64,000 nucleotides of DNA from Labrys miyagiensis. GTDB taxonomy: Bacteria; Pseudomonadota; Alphaproteobacteria; Rhizobiales; Labraceae. This document shows, piece after piece, positions 1 to 9,381 of the stretch. The position numbers were made by a program, and so were the translations under genes. The stretch spans positions 186,001 to 250,000 of the forward strand of contig NZ_BSPC01000069.1 of the NCBI RefSeq assembly GCF_030160835.1, in the 5' to 3' direction. How positions within the stretch are numbered: the first letter of the stretch is position 1; every line of letters starts with the position of its first letter. Under the pieces are notes generated by a model. That model did not search any database, was not told where the DNA came from, and worked only from the letters and a program-made list of their open reading frames with translations.

Positions 1-73
1 TGTAACGGCCCGAAGCAACGAGGCGCTCCACGGTGCCTTCCAACTGCTTTCCCAGCGCAACACTGCTTGGCAT
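1..73 (-). CDS. ParD-type antitoxin, N-terminal fragment (cut by window edge)
   Basis: The first 24 codons of a minus-strand gene run off the left edge. The visible protein begins MPSSVALGKQLEG and continues TVERLVASGRY, which matches the ribbon-helix-helix N-terminus of ParD-family antitoxins that neutralise ParE toxins and repress their own operon. The ATG ends at 73, with a GAGGAGAA ribosome-binding site a few bases upstream. It is transcribed in the same direction as addA, 81 bases after the addA stop. A ParE toxin would be expected beyond the edge. The family assignment rests on a short fragment. Confidence 0.72.
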   Translation of the reverse strand, partial: MPSSVALGKQLEGTVERLVASGRY

Positions 74-154
74 GACATTCTCCTCTCCACTGGGTAGAGA
101 TAGCACAATGTGATAATAGTTAGCAAAATTCCTTCGAGGCTACTTCCCCGGACG

Positions 155-3100
155 CTACAGGCCCGTCACGAAATTCTCCATCACCCCCTCCGGCAGTTCC
201 ATCACCCCCGCCGTCGCCGTCCACACCAGCAGCGCCTTCACCGGCCTCTCCGAATAGAGCTTGCCGAGCAGATGCCGATAGAGCGCGATCTGGCGCAGAT
301 GGGCCGTCGGCACTTCTGCGAGCGTTCTCGGCGGGTGGCGATTGGTCTTAAAGTCGGCGATGCGGATGGCATCGGTGCCGACCGCCAGGCGGTCGATGCG
401 GCCTGAGACGACATAATCGGCATCGCCCGGGCGCGGGATGCGACCGGCGAGGGAGACTTCCGCCCGGCTGCCTGCGCCGAACAAGGGTGCGAGTTCGGGG
501 AGGGCCAGGACGGCGAGCGCCTCCTCGGCCCAGGCCCGGTGGTCGTCGGGCCATTCCGGCGCGGCGCGGGCGAGAAAGGCGAGGGCAGCCTCGCCTTGGG
601 CCGAGGGCGCCACCTCCGGCAGATATTGCAGCAGGGCGTGGATGAGGGCACCGCGGCGCAGGATCTTGGGGTCTGGCGGCTCGGCCGAAGCGAGGCCCGC
701 CAGTTCCTCCGGATGCTCGGCCTCGGATGGGTTGAGCGTGACCTCGGGGGGACGTTCGGCGGCCGCCTTCTCGAACAGCCAGGTTGGGGCTGAGACCGCT
801 GCAGCCTTCGCGGACACATTCTGGTTCGCCACCGGACGACGCGGGGTCGGCTCATAGACCAGGCGCTCGGCCTCGCCATCCGGCTCGACCCGGGCACCCG
901 CGGCGCTCAGCGTCCCGGCGATCATGTCGTACCAGTTGCCGGGGCGCCGGGCAGTGGCGCCCTCGAAACCAGCGACGATGAGGCGGTCCTCGGCCCGCGT
1001 CAGTGCAACATAAAGGAGACGGCGATGCTCCGCCTCGCTCTCCGAGCGGATTGTCGCGCGCGCCTCGGCGGCGGGGGGAGGATCCGAGGCCTTGTTGGGG
1101 GACCACAGCGGGATCTCGCTGCCAACAGCGCGGCCGGGGCTCTGCACCCAGAAAAGCTTGGGATCATGCCGGCCGTCGGGCGCTGAGCAGGTATCGGCGA
1201 GGATGACGATCTTGGCCTCCAGCCCCTTGGCCCCATGCACCGTCATCACGCGCACCTCGCCGCGCGCCACATCCATGTCGCGCTTGATCTCGGCCCTGGC
1301 CTCGGCGAGCCAGGCGAGGAAGCCTTGCAAGCTGGCGGTATTGGCGCGCTCGTAATCGCCAGCGATGCGCAGGAACTCGTCGAGCGCATCGGCCGCCTCC
1401 TGGCCGAAACGCGCCAGCAGCACGCGCCGGCCGCCGTCGCGAGCCAGGATGTCGGCGAAGAAGGCGAAGGGCGTCTTGAAGGCGGCTTCGTTGAGCCATT
1501 CCATCAGGCGATGCCTGATAGAGGCGAGGCGATCCTCGCTTTCCGCTGCCGCCGCCAGGGCCGCCCAGAGCGAGCCCTTGCGCCCCGGCGCGAGGGCGAT
1601 GAGATCATCGTCGTAGAGCCCGATCAGCGGCCCCTTCAACACCGTCGCGAGGGTGAGGTCGTCATCGGGCAGCAGCGTGAAGCGCGCCAGCGCCATCAGG
1701 TCCATCACGGCGATATGGTCGGTCAGCACGATGCGGTCGGCGCCGGCCACCGGCACGCGCGCGAATTTCAGGGCGCGGATAATGGCCTCGAACAAGGCGT
1801 TGCGGCTGCGCACCAGCACCATGATGTCGCCGGCCTGGTAGTGTGCGCCGGTGGCGGCATCGCCCTCGTCGATCAGGCGCCTCGCTTCGGCGGCGATCTT
1901 GCGGGCGAGCCTTATCACCGGGCTCGATACCGGCGTCTCATCGAAGGGCGCGTCCCAGGCGGCGATCTCCGGCGAAGGCAGCGGCTTTTCCACCGGCCAG
2001 ACCTCGACGCGGCCGGGATCATGGGCGCGCACGGTCTCATGTACGGTCGGGACGTCGTCGGAGGAGAGGCCGCGCCGGTTGTCGGCCTCGGCGAAGACAT
2101 GGTCGACGGCCCGGAGGATATCGGGCGTCGAGCGGAAGGACTGCTTGAGCTCGATGGCCTCGAAGCGCTCCTCCGCTAGGCCGGCTTTGACGCGAAAATG
2201 CGCGCGCATGCGGGCGAATTCCGCCGGTGCCGCGCCCTGGAAGGAGAAGATCGACTGCTTCTCGTCGCCCACCGCGAAAATGGTGCGGCGCTCCACCCGC
2301 GCCCCTGCGCCGGCTGTGAACTCATGCGCCAGCCTCTCGATGATGGCCCATTGCGCGGGGCTGGTGTCCTGCGCCTCGTCGACCAGGATGTGATCAATGC
2401 CGCGGTCGAGCTTGTAGAGCACCCATTCCGCCCCGGCACGGCTCAGGAGATCGGCGGTGCGTTGCACGAGATCGTCGAAATCGAGCGCGGCGCGGCCTGC
2501 CTTGCCGGCTTTGTAGCGTCCCAGCAGGGCGGCGGCGACTGCGAGCAGCGCTCCCGTCCTCTCATAGGCGGCGGCAGCCTTGCGCCGCTCCAGGAGGCCG
2601 CCAATGCGGGCGAGTTCTTCGAGAAGTTGCTCGGCATAGGCGGGATAGTCCTTGCTGAAATCCTTGACCAGGAAGGCGTTGGGCGAACGAGCCTCGCCCG
2701 TCCCGGTAAGAAAGATGCCGCGATAGGCCTCGGCCCGCCGGCCTAGCGCGGCGGCGACGGCCGCATCCAGGCGGTCGGCCAGATCCTGCACGCGCTTGCT
2801 GTCATATTCGCGCAAGGCACTCGCCATGGCAGGCCATTCTCTTTCGGGAATCCCCGCCTCGTTTATAGCCGCCTCGATGGCGGCAACACTCTCGCCCGGC
2901 TTGAGATCGAGCAGCAGTCGCAGCTGGCTCAGCGCGTCGGCGCGGCCCTTGCCGGCGAGGAAGGGCCTGAGGGATTCGCGCTCCCAGGTGATCTCGGCGA
3001 GCAGCCCGTCGAAGGCGCCCTCGCCGGTCTCCTCGACCAGCCGCGCCATGGCCCGGCCGAGCGCGCCCTCCGGCTCGGCATTGGCTTCCAGGATCAGGCT

Positions 3101-3595
3101 GGTGCGAGCGGCGTCCAGCAACTCGCGGCCGGCCCTGTCGTCCAGCACAGAAAACTGCGCGGGAACATTGGCCTCAAAGGGGAAGAGATGCAGCACACGC
3201 TCGCAGAAGGCGTGGATGGTAAGGATCTTGAGCCCGCCCGGCGTCTCGATGGCCGAGGCGAAGAGCTGCCGCGCCCGCTGCAGCCCGGCGGTCTCGGGCC
3301 GGATGCCTGTGATGGCCTCGATCTCCGCGGCGAGCTTGCCGCTCTCCATCACCGCCCATTTTCCGAGCTGCGCGAAGATGCGGTTCTGCATGTTGGCCGC
3401 CGCGGCCTTGGTGAAGGTGAGGCAGAGGATGGCGGAGGGATCGACATTGGCGAGCAACAGGCGAATGACGCGCCGCGTCAGCACCGTGGTCTTGCCCGAG
3501 CCGGCATTGGCGGAGACCCAGGCCGACAGCGTGGGATCGGAAGCGAGCCGCTGGTTCAGGATGGTGTCGTTGGAGGGCTGGCGGGGGGTGGTCAT
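155..3595 (-). CDS. addA: AddA, helicase-nuclease subunit of the AddAB double-strand-break repair complex
   Basis: A protein of about 1146 residues, the usual size for alphaproteobacterial AddA. It has UvrD-type superfamily 1 helicase motifs: Walker A ANAGSGKTT at about 29-37, Walker B DEAQDTSP near 405, motif III GDEKQSIFSFQGA near 441, and motif VI LLYVALTRAEDRL near 865. A C-terminal PD-(D/E)XK nuclease (GRIDRL, then DFKTNR, near 1065-1085) completes it. In this family AddA unwinds and cuts broken DNA ends with AddB to make recombinogenic ends for RecA. I chose the Met followed by TTPRQPSND because the 16 upstream codons are low-information sequence reaching into an intergenic repeat. It follows addB on the same strand, separated only by that repeat. 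Confidence 0.95.
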   Translation of the reverse strand: MTTPRQPSNDTILNQRLASDPTLSAWVSANAGSGKTTVLTRRVIRLLLANVDPSAILCLTFTKAAAANMQNRIFAQLGKWAVMESGKLAAEIEAITGIRPETAGLQRARQLFASAIETPGGLKILTIHAFCERVLHLFPFEANVPAQFSVLDDRAGRELLDAARTSLILEANAEPEGALGRAMARLVEETGEGAFDGLLAEITWERESLRPFLAGKGRADALSQLRLLLDLKPGESVAAIEAAINEAGIPEREWPAMASALREYDSKRVQDLADRLDAAVAAALGRRAEAYRGIFLTGTGEARSPNAFLVKDFSKDYPAYAEQLLEELARIGGLLERRKAAAAYERTGALLAVAAALLGRYKAGKAGRAALDFDDLVQRTADLLSRAGAEWVLYKLDRGIDHILVDEAQDTSPAQWAIIERLAHEFTAGAGARVERRTIFAVGDEKQSIFSFQGAAPAEFARMRAHFRVKAGLAEERFEAIELKQSFRSTPDILRAVDHVFAEADNRRGLSSDDVPTVHETVRAHDPGRVEVWPVEKPLPSPEIAAWDAPFDETPVSSPVIRLARKIAAEARRLIDEGDAATGAHYQAGDIMVLVRSRNALFEAIIRALKFARVPVAGADRIVLTDHIAVMDLMALARFTLLPDDDLTLATVLKGPLIGLYDDDLIALAPGRKGSLWAALAAAAESEDRLASIRHRLMEWLNEAAFKTPFAFFADILARDGGRRVLLARFGQEAADALDEFLRIAGDYERANTASLQGFLAWLAEARAEIKRDMDVARGEVRVMTVHGAKGLEAKIVILADTCSAPDGRHDPKLFWVQSPGRAVGSEIPLWSPNKASDPPPAAEARATIRSESEAEHRRLLYVALTRAEDRLIVAGFEGATARRPGNWYDMIAGTLSAAGARVEPDGEAERLVYEPTPRRPVANQNVSAKAAAVSAPTWLFEKAAAERPPEVTLNPSEAEHPEELAGLASAEPPDPKILRRGALIHALLQYLPEVAPSAQGEAALAFLARAAPEWPDDHRAWAEEALAVLALPELAPLFGAGSRAEVSLAGRIPRPGDADYVVSGRIDRLAVGTDAIRIADFKTNRHPPRTLAEVPTAHLRQIALYRHLLGKLYSERPVKALLVWTATAGVMELPEGVMENFVTGL

Positions 3596-3630
3596 CGCGG
3601 CGGCTCTGCAAGCAGGATAAAGCGCGCCGC

Positions 3631-3827
3631 AAGCCTCCCCCACGAAGCTGGGGGAGGTGGCCGAACGAAGTGAGGTCGGAGGGGGTGTGGCCGGAAGGGC
3701 TCCACGTTGGAGTGTGAGACTCCGACTCTTTTGCTTGAGCCTTTGCTTATGAAGAGGAGCCAGCGGACCACACCCCCTCCGTCATTGCTTCGCAATGCCA
3801 CCTCCCCCAGCTTCGTGGGGGAGGCTT
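3631..3827. repeat. Long inverted repeat between addB and addA (REP-like family A)
   Basis: Two arms, AAGCCTCCCCCACGAAGC followed by TGGGGGAGGTGG at one end and its reverse complement at the other, flank a central unrelated segment. A second tract reading GGAGGGGGTGTGG / CCACACCCCCTCC also pairs. Each arm is itself a small hairpin (CTCCCCCacgaagctGGGGGAG). The same element recurs at 9184-9358, which marks it as a dispersed element rather than an addBA-specific signal. Confidence 0.85.
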
Positions 3828-3860
3828 GCGTCGCGCCCCTTATGACAAAGTTTCGCCCTC

Positions 3861-6800
3861 TCACTCCTCCCCCTCCGCGCTAATCGACCATTCGCGCACG
3901 CGGGCGAGGTGGTCGTAGTCGCCATAGCGCCGGCCCTTGAACATCGGATGCACCAGGGATTTGTAGGGGGTCTCCTCCTTCTCGAATTTGTCGATCAGCG
4001 CCTTCAGGGAAGCCAGGCTCGTCTGTGCCACGTCGAGCGGCGTGACATCCTTGAATTCGAGGCGCTTCTCGCTCGGCCCCCTGGCGCCGCCGGCCAGATG
4101 CACGATCGAGGGGCTGCCCAGCACATCCGGCGCGGGCACGCCGGTGAAGCCCGCCTCCATCAGGATCGCCATTTCAAGCGCAAGCTGCGGATTGAGGCCG
4201 GATTGCACCTGCCTTGCCGTCGGTGCCTGGCCGGTCTTGAAGTCGAGCACGCTCACCCTGCCATCGAGGCCGGCTTCGATGCGGTCGGCCCGGGCGGCGA
4301 GGGTAAAGGCGCGGTCAGCCCGCGTCGGCCAGGTCAGCCGCCCCCGCACCTCGCTGCGCACACTGGCGAGATGCGGCCGCCGCTCGCGCTCCCATTCCAC
4401 CAGGAAGGCGGCGATGGCGGCAAAGCGCGGCCGCCAGAAGGCGAGCACCTCGGGAAAATCGGCGAGACCGGCGAAGAGCTCGTCGCCGATGGCATGGAAA
4501 CGCGCCAGCGCATCGGGCGGCACGCCATCGGCGCAGAGTTCCGCGAAGCGCTCCAGCGCCGCATGGATCAGCGTGCCGCGATCGGCGGCGCCCGGCGGCA
4601 TAGCGATCTCGTCGAGTGGCTCGAGCCCGAGGATATGGCGGGCATAGATGGTGTAGGGGTCGCGCACGAGATGCTCGATCTGTGTCACCGACAGGCGCGT
4701 CGGACGCAGGGCGAGTGGTGGCGTGGGCCTCGGCGCCTTGAGCTCTGGCGGCGGCGCCTCGGTGTGATCGACGAGACGCGCCAGGGCGCAGTAGCGCTCC
4801 CCGCGCTGGTGTATGGTGTCAAAGGCCGGGCCCAGGAAGGCGCCGAGCCGCTGCAGCCAGCGCGAGGGCACGGTGGGCGAGCCGCCGCGCTTGAGGGCGC
4901 GCGTGACGACCACGTCGCCATAGCCGAGCGCCTGCTCGAAGTCATGCGCGGCGAGGCCGATGCGCTTGTCTAGCGAGGACAGGCCGATGGCGGCGCGCAT
5001 CGGGCGGTTGAGCCAGGGATCTGACTTCACATCCGGCGGCCAGACGCTTTCGTCGAGACCGGCCAGCACGAGCCGGTCGACGGGCAGCAGCCGCGCTTCG
5101 AGCAGGCCGTAAATCGAGATGCGCGGATGCTTGGGCTCGCCCCCGCGCACCGAACGCCCGGCCATCAGGGCCGCGAACAGGCCGGGATATTCGAAGGGCG
5201 GCAGCGCGAGCTCGCCGGGGCCGACCGTGGCGAGATCGGTGAAGAAGCCCTGCAGTGCTTCTCCGGCCTCGCCCTCATGGAGCGCCACTTCCCCGCGCTC
5301 CTCCGGTGCAGCGAGTGCCTCGACGGCCTCTCGGTGCGCGGCGAAGAAGGTGGCGGCCGGCAGCGCTTCCTTGCGGCGCAGCAGGGCGGCGAAGGGTTCA
5401 AGCCTGGCAGTGAACGCCTCGACCAGAGCTTCGGCGCCGGCCCAGTCCTCCTCGCCGAGAGCAAGGCGAGCCGCCGGGCAATGCGGATCGGCGAGACTGG
5501 CCCGGCACAGCGCCAGCGCGGCCGAGAGCCCGGCAAGGCCGGCGGCGGGGCGTGGCCCGCGCAGGGCGCCGATCTCCAGTGCCGCCGCCGCCCGCCGCAC
5601 TGCCGCACGCGGCTGGCCGAGCCGGGCGAAGGGATGCTTGAGCAAGGAGAGCAGCGCGATGGGATCGAAATCGTGCAGGGCGGCATCGAGCACCAGGCGA
5701 GCGAACAGGCCTGGCGGTGTTTCGCCCAGCGGCTGGCCGGCGCTGTCGTCGGCCTCGATGTTCCAGCGACCGAGCTCGGTGACGACGCGCCGGGCGAGCT
5801 GGCGATTGGGCGTCACCAGCGCCGCGGTGCGGCCAGGGGTGAGCAAGGTCTCGCGCAGGGCAAGCGCCGCGGCGAGTGCCTCCTCGCCCTCATGCGCCGC
5901 CTCGATCAGGGCGACGCCCGCGAAGGCCTCTTCGCTGGCGGCGGCATCGTCCCCGCGGCTGGCGACCCACAGATCCGTGGTCTCGGCCGGGCGCAAAGCC
6001 TGCGACGCCAAAGCGGCGCGCAGGGCCAGCGGCGCTGGCGGCGCGGCCACCAGGGTGACGCCATCGCGCCCCACGCCGATCGCCGCGAGCAAGGCGGCAA
6101 GGCCGGCCTGCGGATGGCTCGGCTCACCCTCCCCCCGGGTGATGGCCTGCCAGCCGGCGGCGTCGAGGTCGAGATCGAGGCCAGGCAGCACCACCGCGCC
6201 CTGGGGATGAACAGCCACGGCCTTGATGAGGTCGCGTGTGGCGGGGATCGAACCGGTGGAGCCCGCCACGATGACCGGGCCGGATTGCGGGGTTTCGGCG
6301 AGCCTTCGGGCCTGCGCCTCCAGGCGGGCATTGCGCAGCCATACGGCGTCGCCCTTGCCGATTTCCTTGAGATGCCCGGGCCAGGCCACGGTTGCGATCT
6401 CGAGAAAGCGCTGCGTGATGTCCCAATACCGGTCGTAGAGGCCGGCATGGCTGTCGCCGAGATGGGCGATGGCCTGCGGCGGCACCCGGTCGATCTGCAG
6501 CCCGTCGAGGAAACGCCCGAGCTCGGCCGCGAGCCCCGCCGCATCGCCAGGCGAGGAGGGGATTAGCAGAGGCTCCGCCGTTTCCTCGCCGGGGATGGGC
6601 AGCAGGGCCTGTTTCAGCGCCGCGCTCCATTGCAGGATCAGCCTCGTCAGCACGATCTGGCGGGAAAGTGCGGCGACGGGCTCGGGCATGTCTGGGGCGC
6701 TGCCGGCGAAGGCCACCTCGTCGTCATCGATCTCGCCCAGCGCCATCAGCCGCGGCAGCAGGGCGGCATCGGTGCCGAGACGGTCGAGGAAGATGCCGCG

Positions 6801-6974
6801 AAGGGCGCGGATGGCGCGGCGGGTCGGCAGGTAGATCGTGGCGCCGGCTAGCGCCAAGGGGTCATGACGAGGCGCAAAACCCGGCACCAGCCGGCCGTCC
6901 AGCAAAGCGTCGACCAGCGTCTCCAGGAAGGGCGAGCCGGGGGCGATGGTGAGGAGATTCGGGCGATGCGCCAT
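3861..6974 (-). CDS. addB: AddB, nuclease subunit of the AddAB double-strand-break repair complex
   Basis: About 1037 residues. The N-terminus (NLLTIAPGSPFLETLVDALL) is typical of alphaproteobacterial AddB. A degenerate helicase-like region follows, then a RecB-family PD-(D/E)XK nuclease at the C-terminus, with GTLIHAALERFAEL near 805 and the catalytic DFKTGQ near 913. In the family the subunit has lost ATPase activity but keeps nuclease activity and Chi-like recognition. I start at the Met followed by AHRPNLL; the nine extra upstream codons lack family similarity. It is upstream of addA on the same strand, so the two probably form one transcript despite the repeat between them. Confidence 0.94.
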   Translation of the reverse strand: MAHRPNLLTIAPGSPFLETLVDALLDGRLVPGFAPRHDPLALAGATIYLPTRRAIRALRGIFLDRLGTDAALLPRLMALGEIDDDEVAFAGSAPDMPEPVAALSRQIVLTRLILQWSAALKQALLPIPGEETAEPLLIPSSPGDAAGLAAELGRFLDGLQIDRVPPQAIAHLGDSHAGLYDRYWDITQRFLEIATVAWPGHLKEIGKGDAVWLRNARLEAQARRLAETPQSGPVIVAGSTGSIPATRDLIKAVAVHPQGAVVLPGLDLDLDAAGWQAITRGEGEPSHPQAGLAALLAAIGVGRDGVTLVAAPPAPLALRAALASQALRPAETTDLWVASRGDDAAASEEAFAGVALIEAAHEGEEALAAALALRETLLTPGRTAALVTPNRQLARRVVTELGRWNIEADDSAGQPLGETPPGLFARLVLDAALHDFDPIALLSLLKHPFARLGQPRAAVRRAAAALEIGALRGPRPAAGLAGLSAALALCRASLADPHCPAARLALGEEDWAGAEALVEAFTARLEPFAALLRRKEALPAATFFAAHREAVEALAAPEERGEVALHEGEAGEALQGFFTDLATVGPGELALPPFEYPGLFAALMAGRSVRGGEPKHPRISIYGLLEARLLPVDRLVLAGLDESVWPPDVKSDPWLNRPMRAAIGLSSLDKRIGLAAHDFEQALGYGDVVVTRALKRGGSPTVPSRWLQRLGAFLGPAFDTIHQRGERYCALARLVDHTEAPPPELKAPRPTPPLALRPTRLSVTQIEHLVRDPYTIYARHILGLEPLDEIAMPPGAADRGTLIHAALERFAELCADGVPPDALARFHAIGDELFAGLADFPEVLAFWRPRFAAIAAFLVEWERERRPHLASVRSEVRGRLTWPTRADRAFTLAARADRIEAGLDGRVSVLDFKTGQAPTARQVQSGLNPQLALEMAILMEAGFTGVPAPDVLGSPSIVHLAGGARGPSEKRLEFKDVTPLDVAQTSLASLKALIDKFEKEETPYKSLVHPMFKGRRYGDYDHLARVREWSISAEGEE

Positions 6975-7017
6975 GCGGGGAGATAAGCAGGGAGCAAACA
7001 CTCATGACAAGCGAAAC

Positions 7018-7299
7018 TCAACCAGCCGGCGGCCAAGCCTGTGCGCCGTGCAGGATGCGCACGAGTTCTACATGCGCGGTGAGCGTATAGACGACAATAA
7101 AGGGGGTCCGGGCCACCACCAGTTCTCGCGTACCCTCCAGCCTGCCTTCCCGCCCCAGAAGAGGATGATCGGCCAAGCTCTCCGCCTGCCGCTCGATCCG
7201 TCTCAACTGTTCGCCAGCCGCCGCGACATTCCCTCGCGCAATATAGGCGATGGCATTTTCGAGATCCGCGAGAGCGCTTTCGCGCCAGACGACTTTCAT
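7018..7299 (-). CDS. RelE/ParE-family toxin
   Basis: 93 residues. The start MKVVWRESALADLENAIAYIA and the end FIVVYTLTAHVELVRILHGA have the compact RelE/ParE fold pattern: N-terminal strand, two helices, then an antiparallel sheet with the conserved ELVV..PFIVVYT core. Toxins of this superfamily either cut mRNA on the ribosome or poison gyrase; the sequence alone does not say which. The start lies 4 bases after the stop of the upstream antitoxin gene, the tight coupling expected of a toxin-antitoxin operon. Confidence 0.85.
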   Translation of the reverse strand: MKVVWRESALADLENAIAYIARGNVAAAGEQLRRIERQAESLADHPLLGREGRLEGTRELVVARTPFIVVYTLTAHVELVRILHGAQAWPPAG

Positions 7300-7303
7300 G
7301 GCT

Positions 7304-7774
7304 TCAGGAAGCTGCCGACTTCAACGCATTGCGAAGCGTCTTGAGCCGCCTTTCGACCTCATCATCCGATGCGATCGGATTGGTGCCAGCTGCAATGCCA
7401 TCGATGGCTGACTGGACCTCAGCTCGAAACCAGCGATCATGCGCCACCGCTTCCCGCTGGCGGCGCAAGCGTTCGACCGTGTCAGGTCGGCGACGCTCGG
7501 CCGGGTTCACGTGATAATGCGTTGCATCGACATCGAAACGATCCATACCAAGCTCGCTTCGCACGAAACCGATAGCACTATCGACCCGTCTCCACAGGCG
7601 CATTCTATGCGATTTCTGACCCGCTACAGCACGCTCGGCTTCGCCATAACGCACAAGCACAGCCCAACCACCAGGGCGTCCGAGCACCGTCGCGCCACGG
7701 ATGCCCTTCGCCTCGACCAGGCTCTTCACGGCTTTGCTGTCAATGACATCCGATGACTTTTCTGCCGGCGCCAT
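7304..7774 (-). CDS. Antitoxin of the stability-determinant (PaaA/StbD-like) type
   Basis: 156 residues, larger than a simple antitoxin. The N-terminal half (DVIDSKAVKSLVEAKGIRGA, then GRPGGWAVLVRYG) looks like a regulatory or DNA-binding module. The C-terminal 60 residues (AVAHDRWFRAEVQSAIDGI, then DDEVERRLKTL) match the stability-determinant motif that wraps ParE/RelE toxins. I use the ATG at 7774 because GGAG lies about 7 bases upstream; the 33 residues of open frame before it look non-coding. It precedes the toxin gene by 4 bases. Family placement comes from motif recall, not a search. Confidence 0.72.
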   Translation of the reverse strand: MAPAEKSSDVIDSKAVKSLVEAKGIRGATVLGRPGGWAVLVRYGEAERAVAGQKSHRMRLWRRVDSAIGFVRSELGMDRFDVDATHYHVNPAERRRPDTVERLRRQREAVAHDRWFRAEVQSAIDGIAAGTNPIASDDEVERRLKTLRNALKSAAS

Positions 7775-7821
7775 ATCCGCTCCGTTGTATATAAATAGCC
7801 GGACATTATTATCTAATTTTC

Positions 7822-9099
7822 TCATCCATTCAAGTTGGATCCTGTTGCATGCGAAGGATTGGGTCGCTCCCATCCGAACACGCTACGCCCGCCATAGCGA
7901 TGGGAGTCACGCCTTTCCCGCGCGAACACCTCCGCCACCGTCGGCCCGCCCGGCCTGCCTTCCATCAGCCGTGCCTGATCGTCCAGGCGTTTCAGCGCGC
8001 CGAGTTCTTCCTCACGGCCGAGCCTGGCCTTCTGCACCGCCGATTTCAGAACCCCGATGGTCTGGTCATAGACCTTGATCGGCACCGGGAAGGGATGGCG
8101 GTCCTTGCCGCCATGGGCAATGGAGAAGCGGGCGGGATCGGAAAAGCGGCAGGGCGCGCCATGCACGATCTCGGCCACCATGGCGAGCGCCTCCACCGTG
8201 CGGGCGCCGATGCCCGGCACTTCCAGAAGCTCGGTGAAATCGGCGGGAGCGCGATCGGCGGCCGCCGCGAGACTTCCCTGCAGGCGGCGGACGAGGATGT
8301 CGCTCTCGCGCACATCGTGATGGGCGGGCATGACGAGATGGGGCAGGCTGAGCTGGCGGCTCTCAGGTTCAGGCGCTGCCGGCTGGGCGCGCGCGACGAT
8401 GGCGGCCGCCTCGCGCGCCAGCCTGTCCGGCCCGAGCGTGGCGAGGAGATCGACCTGTCCCCGCCGCGAGCGCTCGGCGCGCCTATCGGTGAGGTTGACG
8501 ATCTCGCCCCTGCCCTCGCCTTCGATGCCGGTATGGGGCGCATCAACGAAGCTCTTCAGCCCCTCGGACAGCCAGTGATAGCGCCGAGCCCGGCCGCCAT
8601 CGCCATTCATGCCCTGCTGCACCACCACCCATTTGCCGTCATCGGCGATGATGAAGCCGTGCAGATAGAGTTCGAACCCATCCTGCACCGCGGCACTGTC
8701 GACCTTGGCGACCAGGCGGCTGACCCGGGCCATCGCCTGCCCGTCGAAGCCGATCCGCTCGCCGATGGCGACGAGTTCCTCGGGCGTGCGGCGCGAATGC
8801 TTGCCGCGCCCGCCGCAGACATGCAGGCCAAGCTCCTTCTCCAGGGGCTTCAGCCCGCGCTTGAGGGCGCCGAGCACGCTGGTGGTGATCCCGGAGGAGT
8901 GCCAGTCCATGCCCATCACGGCGCCGAAGGACTGGAACCAGAAGGGATGGGAGAGGCGCGAGAGCAATTCGTCGCGGCCGTAATGATGGACGATGGCCTC
9001 GCTGATCACCGCCCCAAGCCGCGTCATGCGCTCGCCCAGCCAGGCCGGCACCCGGCCGCCATGCAAGGGAAGATCAGCACTGCCTGCGCGTTGTGGCAC
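7822..9099 (-). CDS. DUF763 domain protein
   Basis: 425 residues. The protein begins with the DUF763 hallmark (R-A-G-S-A-D-L-P-L-H-G-G-R-V-P-A-W-L) and contains HPFWFQSFGAVMGMDWHSSG near residue 50 and CGGRGKHSRRTPEEL near 95. A helix-hairpin-helix-like stretch (LLEVPGIGARTVEALAMVAE) around residue 295 suggests nucleic-acid binding. The biochemical function of the family is not known to me. The start codon is GTG at 9097-9099, chosen because the family signature begins within a few residues of it. The gene ends 48 bases upstream of the antitoxin start, on the same strand. Confidence 0.88.
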   Translation of the reverse strand: MPQRAGSADLPLHGGRVPAWLGERMTRLGAVISEAIVHHYGRDELLSRLSHPFWFQSFGAVMGMDWHSSGITTSVLGALKRGLKPLEKELGLHVCGGRGKHSRRTPEELVAIGERIGFDGQAMARVSRLVAKVDSAAVQDGFELYLHGFIIADDGKWVVVQQGMNGDGGRARRYHWLSEGLKSFVDAPHTGIEGEGRGEIVNLTDRRAERSRRGQVDLLATLGPDRLAREAAAIVARAQPAAPEPESRQLSLPHLVMPAHHDVRESDILVRRLQGSLAAAADRAPADFTELLEVPGIGARTVEALAMVAEIVHGAPCRFSDPARFSIAHGGKDRHPFPVPIKVYDQTIGVLKSAVQKARLGREEELGALKRLDDQARLMEGRPGGPTVAEVFARERRDSHRYGGRSVFGWERPNPSHATGSNLNG

Positions 9100-9183
9100 G
9101 GGAGGGGATCCTTAGAGGAGAATGTTCACCTATTGTTCTATTATAGATTTGAACGAAAAGGAAGAGTGAAGGGTGCAACGCGA

Positions 9184-9358
9184 AAGCCTCCCCCACGAAG
9201 CTGGGGGAGGTGGGCCGGCGAAGCCGGCTCGGAGGGGGTGTGGGCGGAATGAGGCGGAGGAAGCAGTCGAAAGACTATGGTTCACGTGCTCTGTTCTGAC
9301 CACACCCCCTCCGTCACGACTTCGTCGTGACACCTCCCCCAGCTTCGTGGGGGAGGCT
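9184..9358. repeat. Long inverted repeat, second copy of REP-like family A
   Basis: It has the same outer arms as the element at 3631-3827 (AAGCCTCCCCCACGAAGCTG at one end and its complement at the other) and the same GGAGGGGGTGTGG / CCACACCCCCTCC inner pair. The inner small hairpins differ: GGCCGGCGAAGCCGGCTC here against GCCGAACGAAGTGAGGTC in the other copy. The unpaired centre is also different. It lies between the DUF763 gene and the CaiD-like gene. Confidence 0.85.
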
Positions 9359-9381
9359 CGGGTAGCGCCCCTCCTTAATGC

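Noticed and set aside
1235-2179. 314-codon plus-strand frame within addA
   Set aside because: It is antisense to the helicase motifs of AddA and has no domain.
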